Shown: one piece after another, positions 1 to 7,422 of the stretch | Layout: every line of letters begins with the position of its first letter | Position numbering within the stretch: position 1 is the first letter of the stretch | Notes under the pieces: generated by a model | Databases searched by the model: none | What the model was told of the DNA's origin: nothing | The model's input: only the letters and a program-made list of their open reading frames with translations | Origin: Candidatus Sumerlaeota bacterium | GTDB taxonomy: Bacteria; UBP6; UBA1177 | Direction: 5' to 3' | Assembly: GCA_007136595.1 (NCBI GenBank) | Contig: SLGQ01000248.1 | Span: 1 to 15,791 of the forward strand | Length of the DNA stretch: 15,791 nucleotides | Program-made: the position numbers and the translations under genes

Positions 1-1564
1 ATATGATAAATCAGAGTTGAAGAAGGAATTTGAAAAGATCAGAAAAAATGAAGTATTTAAGCTTATATTTTCAAAAGTTAAAAAATATATGGCAGATCCG
101 GAGCACTTTGTTTTCAGGTCAGAAGAAACGACCCTTCTTGAAGAGTTGCTCGGAATAGATCAAAAATATTTTCCGGAGCTCTGGATGATAGATACCATGT
201 TGATCTGGAAGAAAAAAAGAACTATCATCAAGTACAGGGACAGGCTGGTAAAAAGCCTCAGTCAATGTGGAAAAAAGGGGGGGAGAATATATGTCGTTGC
301 AAGCGGAACATCATATCATGCAGCTATGACAGGAAGCTATTTCTTCAACAACCTTTCGGAAGTTTCCATAATAACTGCAAATCCAGGCACATTCAGGTCA
401 GGGTTCATAAACTCGCTTGATGACGGAGACATTGTGATCGGGGTGAGCCAAAGCGGAGAAACAAAAGACCTGGTTGATATTTTCAATGACATAAAATTGA
501 AAAACATGAAGATAGACCTCGTTACTATAGTAAACAATGAAAATTCTACTCTGCCGCAGGAAAAAAGTGATTTTTATCTGCCGATAATGTGCGGTTCGGA
601 AATAGCTGTTGCCGCAACAAAATCATTTATAAGTCAGATCGCCCTTTTTTATGTTCTTGCCGCAATGATAAGAAACAGCGAAGAAGATGTCATGGACAAT
701 CTGAGAAAGATCCGATACTTCATGGAGTTTACTCTCAACAACATTGATATTCCCGTGTCTGACACAGCGTATAAGCTTTTCATGAGATCATCCATGCATA
801 TACTTGGAACATCTTTAACAGGTCTGGCAAAGGAAGGGGCTCTGAAAATAAGGGAGGTTGTTTTAAACCACACCGAGGGATACGATTCAGCCGAATTCAA
901 ACACGGTCCCAACACAATACTTGGCAAAAACACTATTTTTTCACTGCATGATATGGAAGATCTGCTCGGTGGAATGATCGAAATGTTCGAGCAATTGTTC
1001 GATTCCGGATTTTTCAGCGATGAAAGTGACAAAGGAGAATCGGTAAAAAACTATCTTAACATGGCAAAAAACTTTAAATTCAGAAAGCTGGACGAAAAGT
1101 TTACCAGTCGCCCTTTCCTTGATAAAAAAGGGAACCAGGAAAGATTCAAAAAGGTTTATCAAATGTATTCTGAAAAGATAGATGTCGAAAACTTCTTTTC
1201 CAACTATCCTCTTGTATTTGTGTGTCCTCCCGATGAAAGAGACAGAAGAATAACGGTTTCTCAGATCAACACCCATAAAATAAGGGGAGCAGATATTGTG
1301 ATGATCGCGGAAAACGATGAAGATCTAAAAGCGGCAGTTAACATAAGACCGGCATCAGACGGAAATTACTGGTCAAAATTCATAGAACTGCCAAGAACAG
1401 GGGATAAAAATATATTTGTTTTTCAAGCTGCAGTGGTTCTCCAGCTTCTTGCACTTAAAATGAGTGTTGCCAAAATGAAATATCTTAATAAAACAAAGGT
1501 TGATAATCATGGCGTTCACCCTGATGTTCCGAAAAATGTGAGCAAATCAATCACCGTTGACTGA
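1..1564 (+). CDS. GlmS-like SIS-domain isomerase (5' partial)
   Basis: This is the C-terminal isomerase half of a glucosamine-6-phosphate synthase-like enzyme, which in the family converts fructose-6-P and ammonia to glucosamine-6-P for peptidoglycan and LPS. The first SIS domain shows GTSYHA (about 308-325) and SQSGET (about 449-466). The second has EGALKIRE (833-856), KHGP (899-910) and the C-terminal VSKSITVD (1538-1561). These cover residues that in E. coli GlmS are Lys485, Glu488, His504 and the C-terminal Lys603, so the isomerase site looks intact. The frame is open to base 2. The only start candidate near the edge is a TTG at 17 with no Shine-Dalgarno sequence, so the gene probably continues upstream, where a glutaminase domain would be expected. 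About 90 residues are inserted between KHGP and the last SIS strand segment (about 911-1200). A stand-alone SIS protein is possible. ubiB-like gene follows after 17 nt. Confidence 0.78.
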   Translation, partial: YDKSELKKEFEKIRKNEVFKLIFSKVKKYMADPEHFVFRSEETTLLEELLGIDQKYFPELWMIDTMLIWKKKRTIIKYRDRLVKSLSQCGKKGGRIYVVASGTSYHAAMTGSYFFNNLSEVSIITANPGTFRSGFINSLDDGDIVIGVSQSGETKDLVDIFNDIKLKNMKIDLVTIVNNENSTLPQEKSDFYLPIMCGSEIAVAATKSFISQIALFYVLAAMIRNSEEDVMDNLRKIRYFMEFTLNNIDIPVSDTAYKLFMRSSMHILGTSLTGLAKEGALKIREVVLNHTEGYDSAEFKHGPNTILGKNTIFSLHDMEDLLGGMIEMFEQLFDSGFFSDESDKGESVKNYLNMAKNFKFRKLDEKFTSRPFLDKKGNQERFKKVYQMYSEKIDVENFFSNYPLVFVCPPDERDRRITVSQINTHKIRGADIVMIAENDEDLKAAVNIRPASDGNYWSKFIELPRTGDKNIFVFQAAVVLQLLALKMSVAKMKYLNKTKVDNHGVHPDVPKNVSKSITVD

Positions 1565-1581
1565 TAAAGTCAGGAGGATGG

Positions 1582-3231
1582 ATGGCACCTTTCAAAAGAT
1601 TAAGGCGATTAAGTGAGCTGGGATCAATTATTGCTAAATATGGTCTTGCCCCTTTTCTGCCGAAAATACTCGCCTCAATGTTTAAAATCGAAAATGTTGA
1701 TCAAATTGAAAGAAACATCAAGGATCTTTCAATTGAGGAAAGAATCAGGCTTGCTTTTGAAGAAATGGGAACCACATTCATAAAATTGGGACAGCTTCTT
1801 TCATTGAGAGGAGACATAATTCCCATATCAATGGCAAAAGAGTTCCAGAAACTGCAGGATAATGTGGGAGCCAAACCGTTTGAGCATATAAAGCCTATAA
1901 TTGAATCAGAACTTGATGTAAGCATAGAGGAAGTTTTTTCCGACTTTAATGATAAACCGATTGCCTCTGCATCAATCTCCCAGGTTTATTCAGCTAAACT
2001 GAAAAACGGCGGAAGAGATGTCGTTGTTAAAGTAAGAAAACCGGGCATTGTTAAAACCATTGAAGTAGATATGGAGATCATCCTTTGGGTTGCAGATATT
2101 CTGCATCGACATTCCAATCACTCAAAGCAGATAAATTTCAGGGGTATTGCAGAGGAATTTTTCTTTACCATGAGGGAGGAACTTGACCTGCTAATTGAAA
2201 AAACCAATACGCAGAAATTTATATCCAATTTTTCAGGAGAAGAATGGAGCTGGCTGAAATTCCCTGAGATGATCGATGATTACTGTACAGGCAAAGTGCT
2301 TGTAATGGAAAAACTTTCAGGATACAAACTTTATGAACTAAACGAGCTGGATCCGGTAAAAAAAGCGGAGATCAAAATAAAGGAAATATCTGACAAGGGG
2401 AGCAGACTACTTTTAAAAATGATACTCCATGATGGTTTTTTCCATGCCGATCTTCATGCAGGCAACATTTTTTTTCTTGAAGGTGGCAACATATCTATAA
2501 TTGATTGTGGAATGTGCAGCAAAATAGACAGGTACCTTAAAGACAGGATCGCAGATATGTTCATTGCTTTTGCTTCCAGAGATTATGAAAAACTGGCAAC
2601 TGTTTATATTGATATGAGCGAAAGTGGAAGTGTCAGCAACAAAAAAGAATTTGTAAGAGATATCAGAAAGATAGTTGAGTCACTTCCTGAAAATATCTCA
2701 GGAGTCAACACTGCTGAATTAATTCAGAGAATTTCAACGCTTCTTTTTAAGCACAAGCTGAAATTTCCCCGGGAACTTACACAGCTTTTCAGGAGTCTTA
2801 CAATGCTTGAAGGTCTGTGCAGAGAACTTGACCCTGATTTTGAATTCTTCTCTGTTGCTGAAAGGTTGTCAAATGAACTGATAATTCATAGATACAGTCC
2901 TGAAAGAGTGGCGGCAGAACTTTTTTCTCTTTTAATGAAACTGATTGATACGACAAAAACTTTACCCGGCAACATATCTGACATTATTGACAAAATAGAA
3001 GACGGCACTTTACAACACAGGTTTCTGGTACTTTTCAGGAAATCGGAAAGAGCCTTTTTTTCAAAAATGGTGAGCAGATTTTGCAGTGCTTTTATGCTTG
3101 CCGGATCATTGATAGCATTCGGATCGATGAAGGAACCACCTTACTGTTACATAGTCTGGACAGTGTTCTTCCTCTCGCTGTTCACATTTCTTTTGACATT
3201 TAAAAAAGGGAAAGAAGATGACAATGAATAA
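1582..3231 (+). CDS. ABC1/AarF/UbiB-family atypical kinase
   Basis: This 549-aa membrane-linked atypical kinase/ATPase belongs to the ABC1 (ADCK/UbiB) family, whose members support isoprenoid lipid and quinone metabolism. The family hallmarks appear in order. KLGQ (68-71) is the KxGQ motif. IASASISQVYSA (127-138) is the alanine-rich loop replacing the P-loop. K150 in VVVKVRKPG is the likely nucleotide-contacting lysine. HADLHAGN (288-295) is the catalytic loop and DCGM (308-311) the metal-binding motif, which is normally DFGM. Two hydrophobic segments near the C-terminus (about 500-517 and 521-540) fit the UbiB membrane hairpin, followed by a charged tail. AGGAGG at 1572-1577 sits 4 nt before the ATG; an ATG at 1578 is in another frame. 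The stop overlaps dgt by 14 nt. The substrate cannot be read from the sequence, and no quinone biosynthesis genes are nearby. Confidence 0.9.
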   Translation: MAPFKRLRRLSELGSIIAKYGLAPFLPKILASMFKIENVDQIERNIKDLSIEERIRLAFEEMGTTFIKLGQLLSLRGDIIPISMAKEFQKLQDNVGAKPFEHIKPIIESELDVSIEEVFSDFNDKPIASASISQVYSAKLKNGGRDVVVKVRKPGIVKTIEVDMEIILWVADILHRHSNHSKQINFRGIAEEFFFTMREELDLLIEKTNTQKFISNFSGEEWSWLKFPEMIDDYCTGKVLVMEKLSGYKLYELNELDPVKKAEIKIKEISDKGSRLLLKMILHDGFFHADLHAGNIFFLEGGNISIIDCGMCSKIDRYLKDRIADMFIAFASRDYEKLATVYIDMSESGSVSNKKEFVRDIRKIVESLPENISGVNTAELIQRISTLLFKHKLKFPRELTQLFRSLTMLEGLCRELDPDFEFFSVAERLSNELIIHRYSPERVAAELFSLLMKLIDTTKTLPGNISDIIDKIEDGTLQHRFLVLFRKSERAFFSKMVSRFCSAFMLAGSLIAFGSMKEPPYCYIVWTVFFLSLFTFLLTFKKGKEDDNE

Positions 3232-4285
3232 CGCCACCATACGGGAACATCTAGAGGAGATCGAAAAAAACAGTCTTTCTCCGTCAGCCTGTCTAAGTTG
3301 TGAAAGCAAAGGGAGAAAAAAACCTGAACCGCTTTGCAGCATACGACCGGTGTTCCAGCATGACAGAGACAGGATAATCCACTCAAACGCTTTCAGGAGA
3401 CTTGCCGATAAAACACAAGTTTTTTTATCTCCCAAAGGGGGGCACTATAGCAACAGGCTTACCCACACTCTTGAAGTTACTCAGATAGCAAGAACAGTGG
3501 CAAAAGCTCTCCTTTTAAATGAAAACTTAACTGAAGCAATTGCTTTGGGACACGATCTGGGACATACTCCTTTCGGGCATGCAGGAGAAAGAGCTTTAAA
3601 TGAAATATTGAAAGGAGGGTTCCGCCATGAAAAACAAAGTCTCCGGGTTGTTGATATTCTTTCAAGAAACGGGGAAGGGCTTAACCTTACTTATGAGGTG
3701 AGAAACGGGATACTGACACACTCTAAAGGCAAAGGACCTTTGATAAAGAAAGAGGGTGCTCCTGCTACACTTGAGGGGCAAATTGTGAGGCTGGCTGATA
3801 TTGTTGCCTATTTGAACCATGATATTGATGATGCGTTAAGAGGCGGTTTTCTGAAAATAAATAATGTTCCACATGTTAAAGAGCTGGGAGAAAAAGGTTC
3901 GCAAAGGATAAATGCAATGGTCAATGATCTGATATCTGAAAGCTTTCTCTCCATAAAATCAGGAGATAAACTTATAAGATTTTCCGATCAAATGACAGAT
4001 AAAATTTATGCGATCAGGGAGTTCATGTTCGGAGAAGTTTATGAATCACCTGAAATAATTGCAGAATTTGAGAAGTCTGAGAAAATTATCATATCACTGT
4101 TCCAATATTTCAGAAAAAATTATGACCATCTGAAAGATTTTTACAGTCCGTTCATTTCAGATGATCCTGAGGTGAACATTACAGATTTTACTGCATCTTT
4201 AACTGATTCCTATGCAATATATCTTTACACTCGACTTTTTGTTCCAGAAAGACTTAAATATCCGGGTTTCAGACATGATGAATAA
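3218..4285 (+). CDS. dgt: Deoxyguanosinetriphosphate triphosphohydrolase-like protein (HD domain)
   Basis: Dgt enzymes are cytoplasmic and split dNTPs, classically dGTP, into the deoxynucleoside and tripolyphosphate, which tunes the dNTP pool. The 355-aa product has the length of the shorter 'type 2' class. The N-terminal region (REHLEEIEKNSLSP, then FQHDRDRIIHSNAFRRL at 46-62) is characteristic. The HD metal ligands are visible as H83 in RLTHTLEV, HD at 112-113 inside GHDLGHTPFGH (111-121), and a fourth acidic ligand expected in the ADIVAYLNHDIDDA segment (193-206). The ATG at 3218 gives a 14-nt overlap with the kinase gene, and a second ATG at 3224 would cut this to 8 nt. Neither has a strong Shine-Dalgarno sequence, so translation is probably coupled. 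The 3' end overlaps the next gene by about 11 nt. Confidence 0.93.
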   Translation: MTMNNATIREHLEEIEKNSLSPSACLSCESKGRKKPEPLCSIRPVFQHDRDRIIHSNAFRRLADKTQVFLSPKGGHYSNRLTHTLEVTQIARTVAKALLLNENLTEAIALGHDLGHTPFGHAGERALNEILKGGFRHEKQSLRVVDILSRNGEGLNLTYEVRNGILTHSKGKGPLIKKEGAPATLEGQIVRLADIVAYLNHDIDDALRGGFLKINNVPHVKELGEKGSQRINAMVNDLISESFLSIKSGDKLIRFSDQMTDKIYAIREFMFGEVYESPEIIAEFEKSEKIIISLFQYFRKNYDHLKDFYSPFISDDPEVNITDFTASLTDSYAIYLYTRLFVPERLKYPGFRHDE

Positions 4286-5258
4286 AGTTCTTGCTGTCGC
4301 TTTTATCTTTTCCCTTATGCTTAATATATACCTTTACAGGAAAGGGGATGAGAACAATTTGGATGAAGAAGGATCAAGTCGTTATGTTTATGCGGAAAAT
4401 ATAACATCCATCGACAATGCCATTACGCCACATATTTATTTTCCGAGGTATAGAGGTTATTCCATTACGGGTGAAATCACTGAGTTTCTCGACTTTAATC
4501 TCAGAGGCACCATAATTTCATCTGTAAAAAACAAGTATGATATCGATGTTTCAACTGATCTTGTTAGAAATATTCAGGAAATAGTCTATTTTTTTAATGA
4601 TTTCAGATTGGCTTTTAATGAAGGGGACAGAGTATCTCTTTTTTACAGGTTGAGTGATCAGAAAATAGTTTATCTTAGATTTGAAAACAGCAGAAGAAGG
4701 TCTGTGCACGAAACTTTTCTTTTCAATGTAAAAGGGGAAGAAAAATATGTAACTTCAGATGGAGCGGTATTGCAACCTTGTATCACGAACGGTCCTTTTA
4801 AGGCTTGTCCGCAAATAAGGTTCTCTTCAAAACAAGGTTCCCTCATCCCGGTGTTTGAAACAGGTCAGTACAGCGAAGCAACACTTCCTTTTATGGCGAA
4901 AATAACTTCGGTGTCAAACAACTCGTTAACCGGAGGAACCATCGAATTGACATACAGCAATCATCTGGTAAGAGCTGTTTTTGAAGGACTTAGTGAAATA
5001 AACACCGGACTTCAAAAAGATAGGATATATAAACAGGGAGCATATCTTGGCAGAAGCGGATATCCGTTGCCGGGTGGCAGAAAAGGGATCGTTTATTATC
5101 TCAGAAGAAGGGATAATTCGGTTATGTCACCGTTTTCTTTTCATCATACTGAAAAAAGCTATGTTCCTGAAAACAGGTTGGACAACCTTAACATAGCATC
5201 AAACTTCTATGTAAGATGGCTACAGAATGGTATTGATTTTGAAAGACTGTATTACTGA
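4275..5258 (+). CDS. Membrane-anchored M23-like protein lacking catalytic residues
   Basis: I read this 327-aa protein as a diverged relative of MepM/Csd3-type M23 (LytM) peptidases, with moderate certainty. A single hydrophobic segment (about 5-21, KVLAVAFIFSLMLNIYL) anchors it facing the periplasm. The region EIVYFFNDFRLAFNEGDRV (102-120) followed by a strand-rich stretch resembles the domain that precedes the peptidase in that family. From about 190 the pattern of an M23 beta-fold can be followed: LPFMAKI, GGTIELTY, GLQKDRIYKQGAYLGRSG, then MSPFSF. The zinc ligands are absent. No HxxxD is seen at the expected entry, and the HLH-type HxH motif is replaced by GIVYYLRR (271-278). ATG 4275, or the adjacent ATG 4278, is preferred to the longer frame from 4212 because it puts the anchor at the N-terminus and leaves only an 11-nt overlap with dgt. 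It may regulate a real amidase or endopeptidase. Confidence 0.62.
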   Translation: MMNKVLAVAFIFSLMLNIYLYRKGDENNLDEEGSSRYVYAENITSIDNAITPHIYFPRYRGYSITGEITEFLDFNLRGTIISSVKNKYDIDVSTDLVRNIQEIVYFFNDFRLAFNEGDRVSLFYRLSDQKIVYLRFENSRRRSVHETFLFNVKGEEKYVTSDGAVLQPCITNGPFKACPQIRFSSKQGSLIPVFETGQYSEATLPFMAKITSVSNNSLTGGTIELTYSNHLVRAVFEGLSEINTGLQKDRIYKQGAYLGRSGYPLPGGRKGIVYYLRRRDNSVMSPFSFHHTEKSYVPENRLDNLNIASNFYVRWLQNGIDFERLYY

Positions 5259-5270
5259 AAGAGGTGAAAA

Positions 5271-6236
5271 ATGAAGAAAAAAGTGCTTTTTACATCAAAG
5301 TTGCCGGGCGATGACTTTAAAAATCTCTTACAAAATGAAAAATATGAAGTGACCATACTGGCGGACAGAGAACGGGATACTTTGTGCCGGACGGTCAAAT
5401 CTTTCGATCCCGATGCAATAGTTTCTCTTCTTTCAGATAAAATTGACAAAGAACTGATAGATATTGCACCTTCGTTGAAAGTTGTTTCCAACTATGCGGT
5501 GGGCTACAATAACATTGATGTTCCATACTGTTCAGAAAAGGGGATAATAGTAACCAATACCCCCGGAGTTCTTACCGATGCGACAGCAGATATAGCATTT
5601 ATGCTGATATTAATGGTTTCCAGAAGAGCGGGAGAATCTGAAAGATTTACAAGGAACGGATATTTTAAAGAATGGATGCCGGAATTGTTAGTTGGAAAAT
5701 CTTTGCAAAATAAAACTCTCGGTATAGTTGGACTGGGAAGAATAGGTTATGCAACGGCAAAAAGAGCAGAGGCTTTCGGTATGAATATTATCTATCATAA
5801 TAGAAAAAGAGTGGGTGCAGAAAAAGAAAGCATGATAAATGCCCGTTTTGTCTCACTGAACGATCTCCTGACAGAAAGTGATGTAATATCTCTTCATATT
5901 CCATATATGCCGGAAGTGCATCATTTGATCGGAGAAAAAGAGTTAAAAATGATGAAAAAGAGTACAATACTTGTAAATACAGCAAGAGGTCCTCTTGTTC
6001 ACGAAAAAGCTTTGGCTGAAGCTTTGTCCCAAAAAACCATATATGGTGCCGGGCTTGATGTTTATGAGTTTGAGCCTGAAATCGAAGAAGGATTGAAAAG
6101 CCTTGAAAACATTGTGCTTCTTCCGCACATAGGAAGTGCCACCGAAGAAACGAGATATCAGATGGCAAAGATGGTCATCAACGATTTAATGCTTGTCCTT
6201 GGAGAAAAAGAGCCTGTTAATTTTGTTAACAGATAA
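5271..6236 (+). CDS. NAD(P)-dependent D-2-hydroxyacid dehydrogenase
   Basis: This cytoplasmic 321-aa oxidoreductase of the D-isomer-specific 2-hydroxyacid dehydrogenase family interconverts 2-keto acids and D-2-hydroxy acids. The nearest functional class by pattern is glyoxylate/hydroxypyruvate reductase. The substrate domain contains NYAVGYNNIDV (74-84) and TNTPGVLTDATAD (95-107). The Rossmann motif is GLGRIG (154-159). The catalytic triad is visible as R239 in NTARG, E268 in YEFEP and H286 in LLPHIGSAT. Length and order are normal for the family. AGAGGTG lies just before the ATG, and the gene starts 12 nt after the M23-like gene. It ends the first gene run. Phosphoglycerate or lactate dehydrogenase activity cannot be excluded, but there is no ACT domain as in many SerA proteins. 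Confidence 0.92.
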   Translation: MKKKVLFTSKLPGDDFKNLLQNEKYEVTILADRERDTLCRTVKSFDPDAIVSLLSDKIDKELIDIAPSLKVVSNYAVGYNNIDVPYCSEKGIIVTNTPGVLTDATADIAFMLILMVSRRAGESERFTRNGYFKEWMPELLVGKSLQNKTLGIVGLGRIGYATAKRAEAFGMNIIYHNRKRVGAEKESMINARFVSLNDLLTESDVISLHIPYMPEVHHLIGEKELKMMKKSTILVNTARGPLVHEKALAEALSQKTIYGAGLDVYEFEPEIEEGLKSLENIVLLPHIGSATEETRYQMAKMVINDLMLVLGEKEPVNFVNR

Positions 6237-6275
6237 TATATTTTCCATTATTTTAAAGAAATTTCACTGATACTC

Positions 6276-6304
6276 TTGCAAAAAACTGTCATAAATAGTA
6301 CAAT
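6276..6304 (+). promoter_or_regulatory. Candidate sigma70-type promoter
   Basis: TTGCAA (6276-6281) and TACAAT (6299-6304) are separated by 17 nt, matching the sigma70 consensus at 4 of 6 and 5 of 6 positions. It lies in the largest gap of the window and would start transcription near 6311, about 50 nt before the GTG at 6363. No convincing terminator hairpin precedes it, so read-through from the upstream genes remains possible. Confidence 0.5.
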
Positions 6305-6362
6305 CCGCAGACTGGGAACGGAATAGTTTGTTTAAAAGTTTTTGAAAAATACGGGGCGGCAA

Positions 6363-7415
6363 GTGAAAAGAAAAAAAAATGGCTGTTTGAAAGTTTTTAT
6401 TGCAGTTGTTCTATTGTTCCGGCTTATGCCGATATATGGTTTTGACCAGTATTTCGATGAGCCTGAAGATGAATTTTTCGATGAGCCTGAAGATGAGTTC
6501 TTAGACGAACCTGAAGATGCATTCTTAGATGAACCTGAAGATGAATTTCTAGATGAACCTGAAGATGCGTTCAGAGATGATCCTGTCGATGACTTCAGGG
6601 ATGATTTCAGAGATGATCCTCCCCCTGCTTTCATACAAGATGATTTTTCTCCCGGGTCTGATGACTTTGTCATGGAGAAAAGAGAAGGGCGGCAAACCCA
6701 CAGATACAGGGAGCCGGACATAGGAAGAGTTTTGATACCCACTTATCTTTATCAGGAAAACAGCGTACAATCCAGGAAAGTTTTTGAGTTGTACAGAAAT
6801 GATCAGGTAGTTGTTATTTCAGAAAATGCCGGCTGGTATCAAGTTGAATTCCTCGGCAGAGAAGGTTGGGTTCCAATGAGCGATGTCCGACTGGAAAAAT
6901 GGCACTCATACAAAGTTTTCTTTGAATTGGGCGGAGGAGCCGGTTCCGGTGGTGGCGACATAAAAAACTTTAATGTTCTTGGCAACTATTTCGTTAGACT
7001 CAATGTTTCAATATTGCAGGACCTTGTTATCGGTGCTGAAGGCAAAGGGATCTCTTTTGATGCCGGAGCACTTTATACAGGTGGAGGATTGGTGTTGAGA
7101 TATTACATACATGGACTTAGAACTAAAAAGTCAAGAAGTGCTCTCACTTTATCCGGAGGATATATCGGAGGATTTGAAAAACCCGGCAGCTCTTATGAGT
7201 TCCAAGCCGGAGAAGCACAGTACAAAGTGTTCGGCGGACCATATTTCGGAGCATCTCTGGACTATTTTTTCCGTGTATGGGAACATTTTGCTTTGGGGAT
7301 CGGAGGACATTTTAACTATGTTTCTCTTTACGGCAAAACTGAAACAGCAGATCTGAATAAAAGTTTTGTGCAGGGTGGTGCCCATTTAAGTTTTATTTTT
7401 AATGTGTTGAGGTGA
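6363..7415 (+). CDS. Exported protein: acidic octapeptide repeats, SH3-like domain, predicted outer-membrane barrel
   Basis: About 350 aa. A basic start (VKRKKNG) and hydrophobic stretch (about 8-27) form a signal peptide. Residues 31-90 are tandem acidic octapeptides, consensus xDEPEDEF. A bacterial SH3-like domain follows (about 119-180), with VFELYRNDQVVVI and GWYQVEFLGREGWVPMSDV. From about 183 the chain is rich in alternating aromatic/glycine strands (GGGAGSGGG, GGLVLRYYI, LTLSGGYIGGF, FGASLDYFF, FALGIGGHFNYVSLYG), as in small opacity-like porins. It ends in VLR rather than a terminal Phe. The barrel call is inference. GTG 6363 is chosen because GGGGCGG lies about 4-10 nt upstream and the signal peptide is then well formed; an in-frame TTG at 6342 would add seven residues. 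It is the first gene after the promoter and ends 7 nt before the FGE lipoprotein gene. Confidence 0.72.
   Translation: MKRKKNGCLKVFIAVVLLFRLMPIYGFDQYFDEPEDEFFDEPEDEFLDEPEDAFLDEPEDEFLDEPEDAFRDDPVDDFRDDFRDDPPPAFIQDDFSPGSDDFVMEKREGRQTHRYREPDIGRVLIPTYLYQENSVQSRKVFELYRNDQVVVISENAGWYQVEFLGREGWVPMSDVRLEKWHSYKVFFELGGGAGSGGGDIKNFNVLGNYFVRLNVSILQDLVIGAEGKGISFDAGALYTGGGLVLRYYIHGLRTKKSRSALTLSGGYIGGFEKPGSSYEFQAGEAQYKVFGGPYFGASLDYFFRVWEHFALGIGGHFNYVSLYGKTETADLNKSFVQGGAHLSFIFNVLR
6453..6632 (+). repeat. In-frame 24-bp tandem repeat coding for acidic octapeptides
   Basis: Five near-identical 24-bp units (6453-6572) encode F/L-DEPEDE/A-F. A degenerate unit RDDPVDDF (6573-6596), a 12-bp half unit RDDF (6597-6608) and a final RDDPPPAF (6609-6632) follow. 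The units differ mainly at the first codon and at the E/A codon. All lengths are multiples of three, so copy-number change would keep the frame. Confidence 0.93.
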
Positions 7416-7422
7416 TAATAAA

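Noticed and set aside
4212..4274. 21-residue N-terminal extension of the M23-like protein
   Set aside because: It would bury the hydrophobic anchor, overlap dgt by 74 nt and lacks a ribosome site. ATG 4275/4278 fits better.
6237..6275. Possible terminator after the dehydrogenase gene
   Set aside because: Only a short GAAATTTC palindrome (6258-6265) is present, with no GC-rich stem followed by a T run.
6342..6362. TTG start seven codons upstream for the barrel protein
   Set aside because: No Shine-Dalgarno sequence lies at proper spacing, whereas GTG 6363 has GGGGCGG close upstream and gives a normal signal peptide.
6453..6632. Repeat array considered as CRISPR or a regulatory iteron
   Set aside because: Units are directly adjacent without spacers, lie in frame within a coding region and vary by codon, so it is a protein repeat.
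6332..6742. Reverse-strand 136-aa open frame rich in SSGSSKN repeats
   Set aside because: It is the antisense reading of the acidic tandem repeat. The Ser/Gly pattern is a by-product of the DEPEDEF codons, and the + frame has a signal peptide, SH3 domain and operon context.
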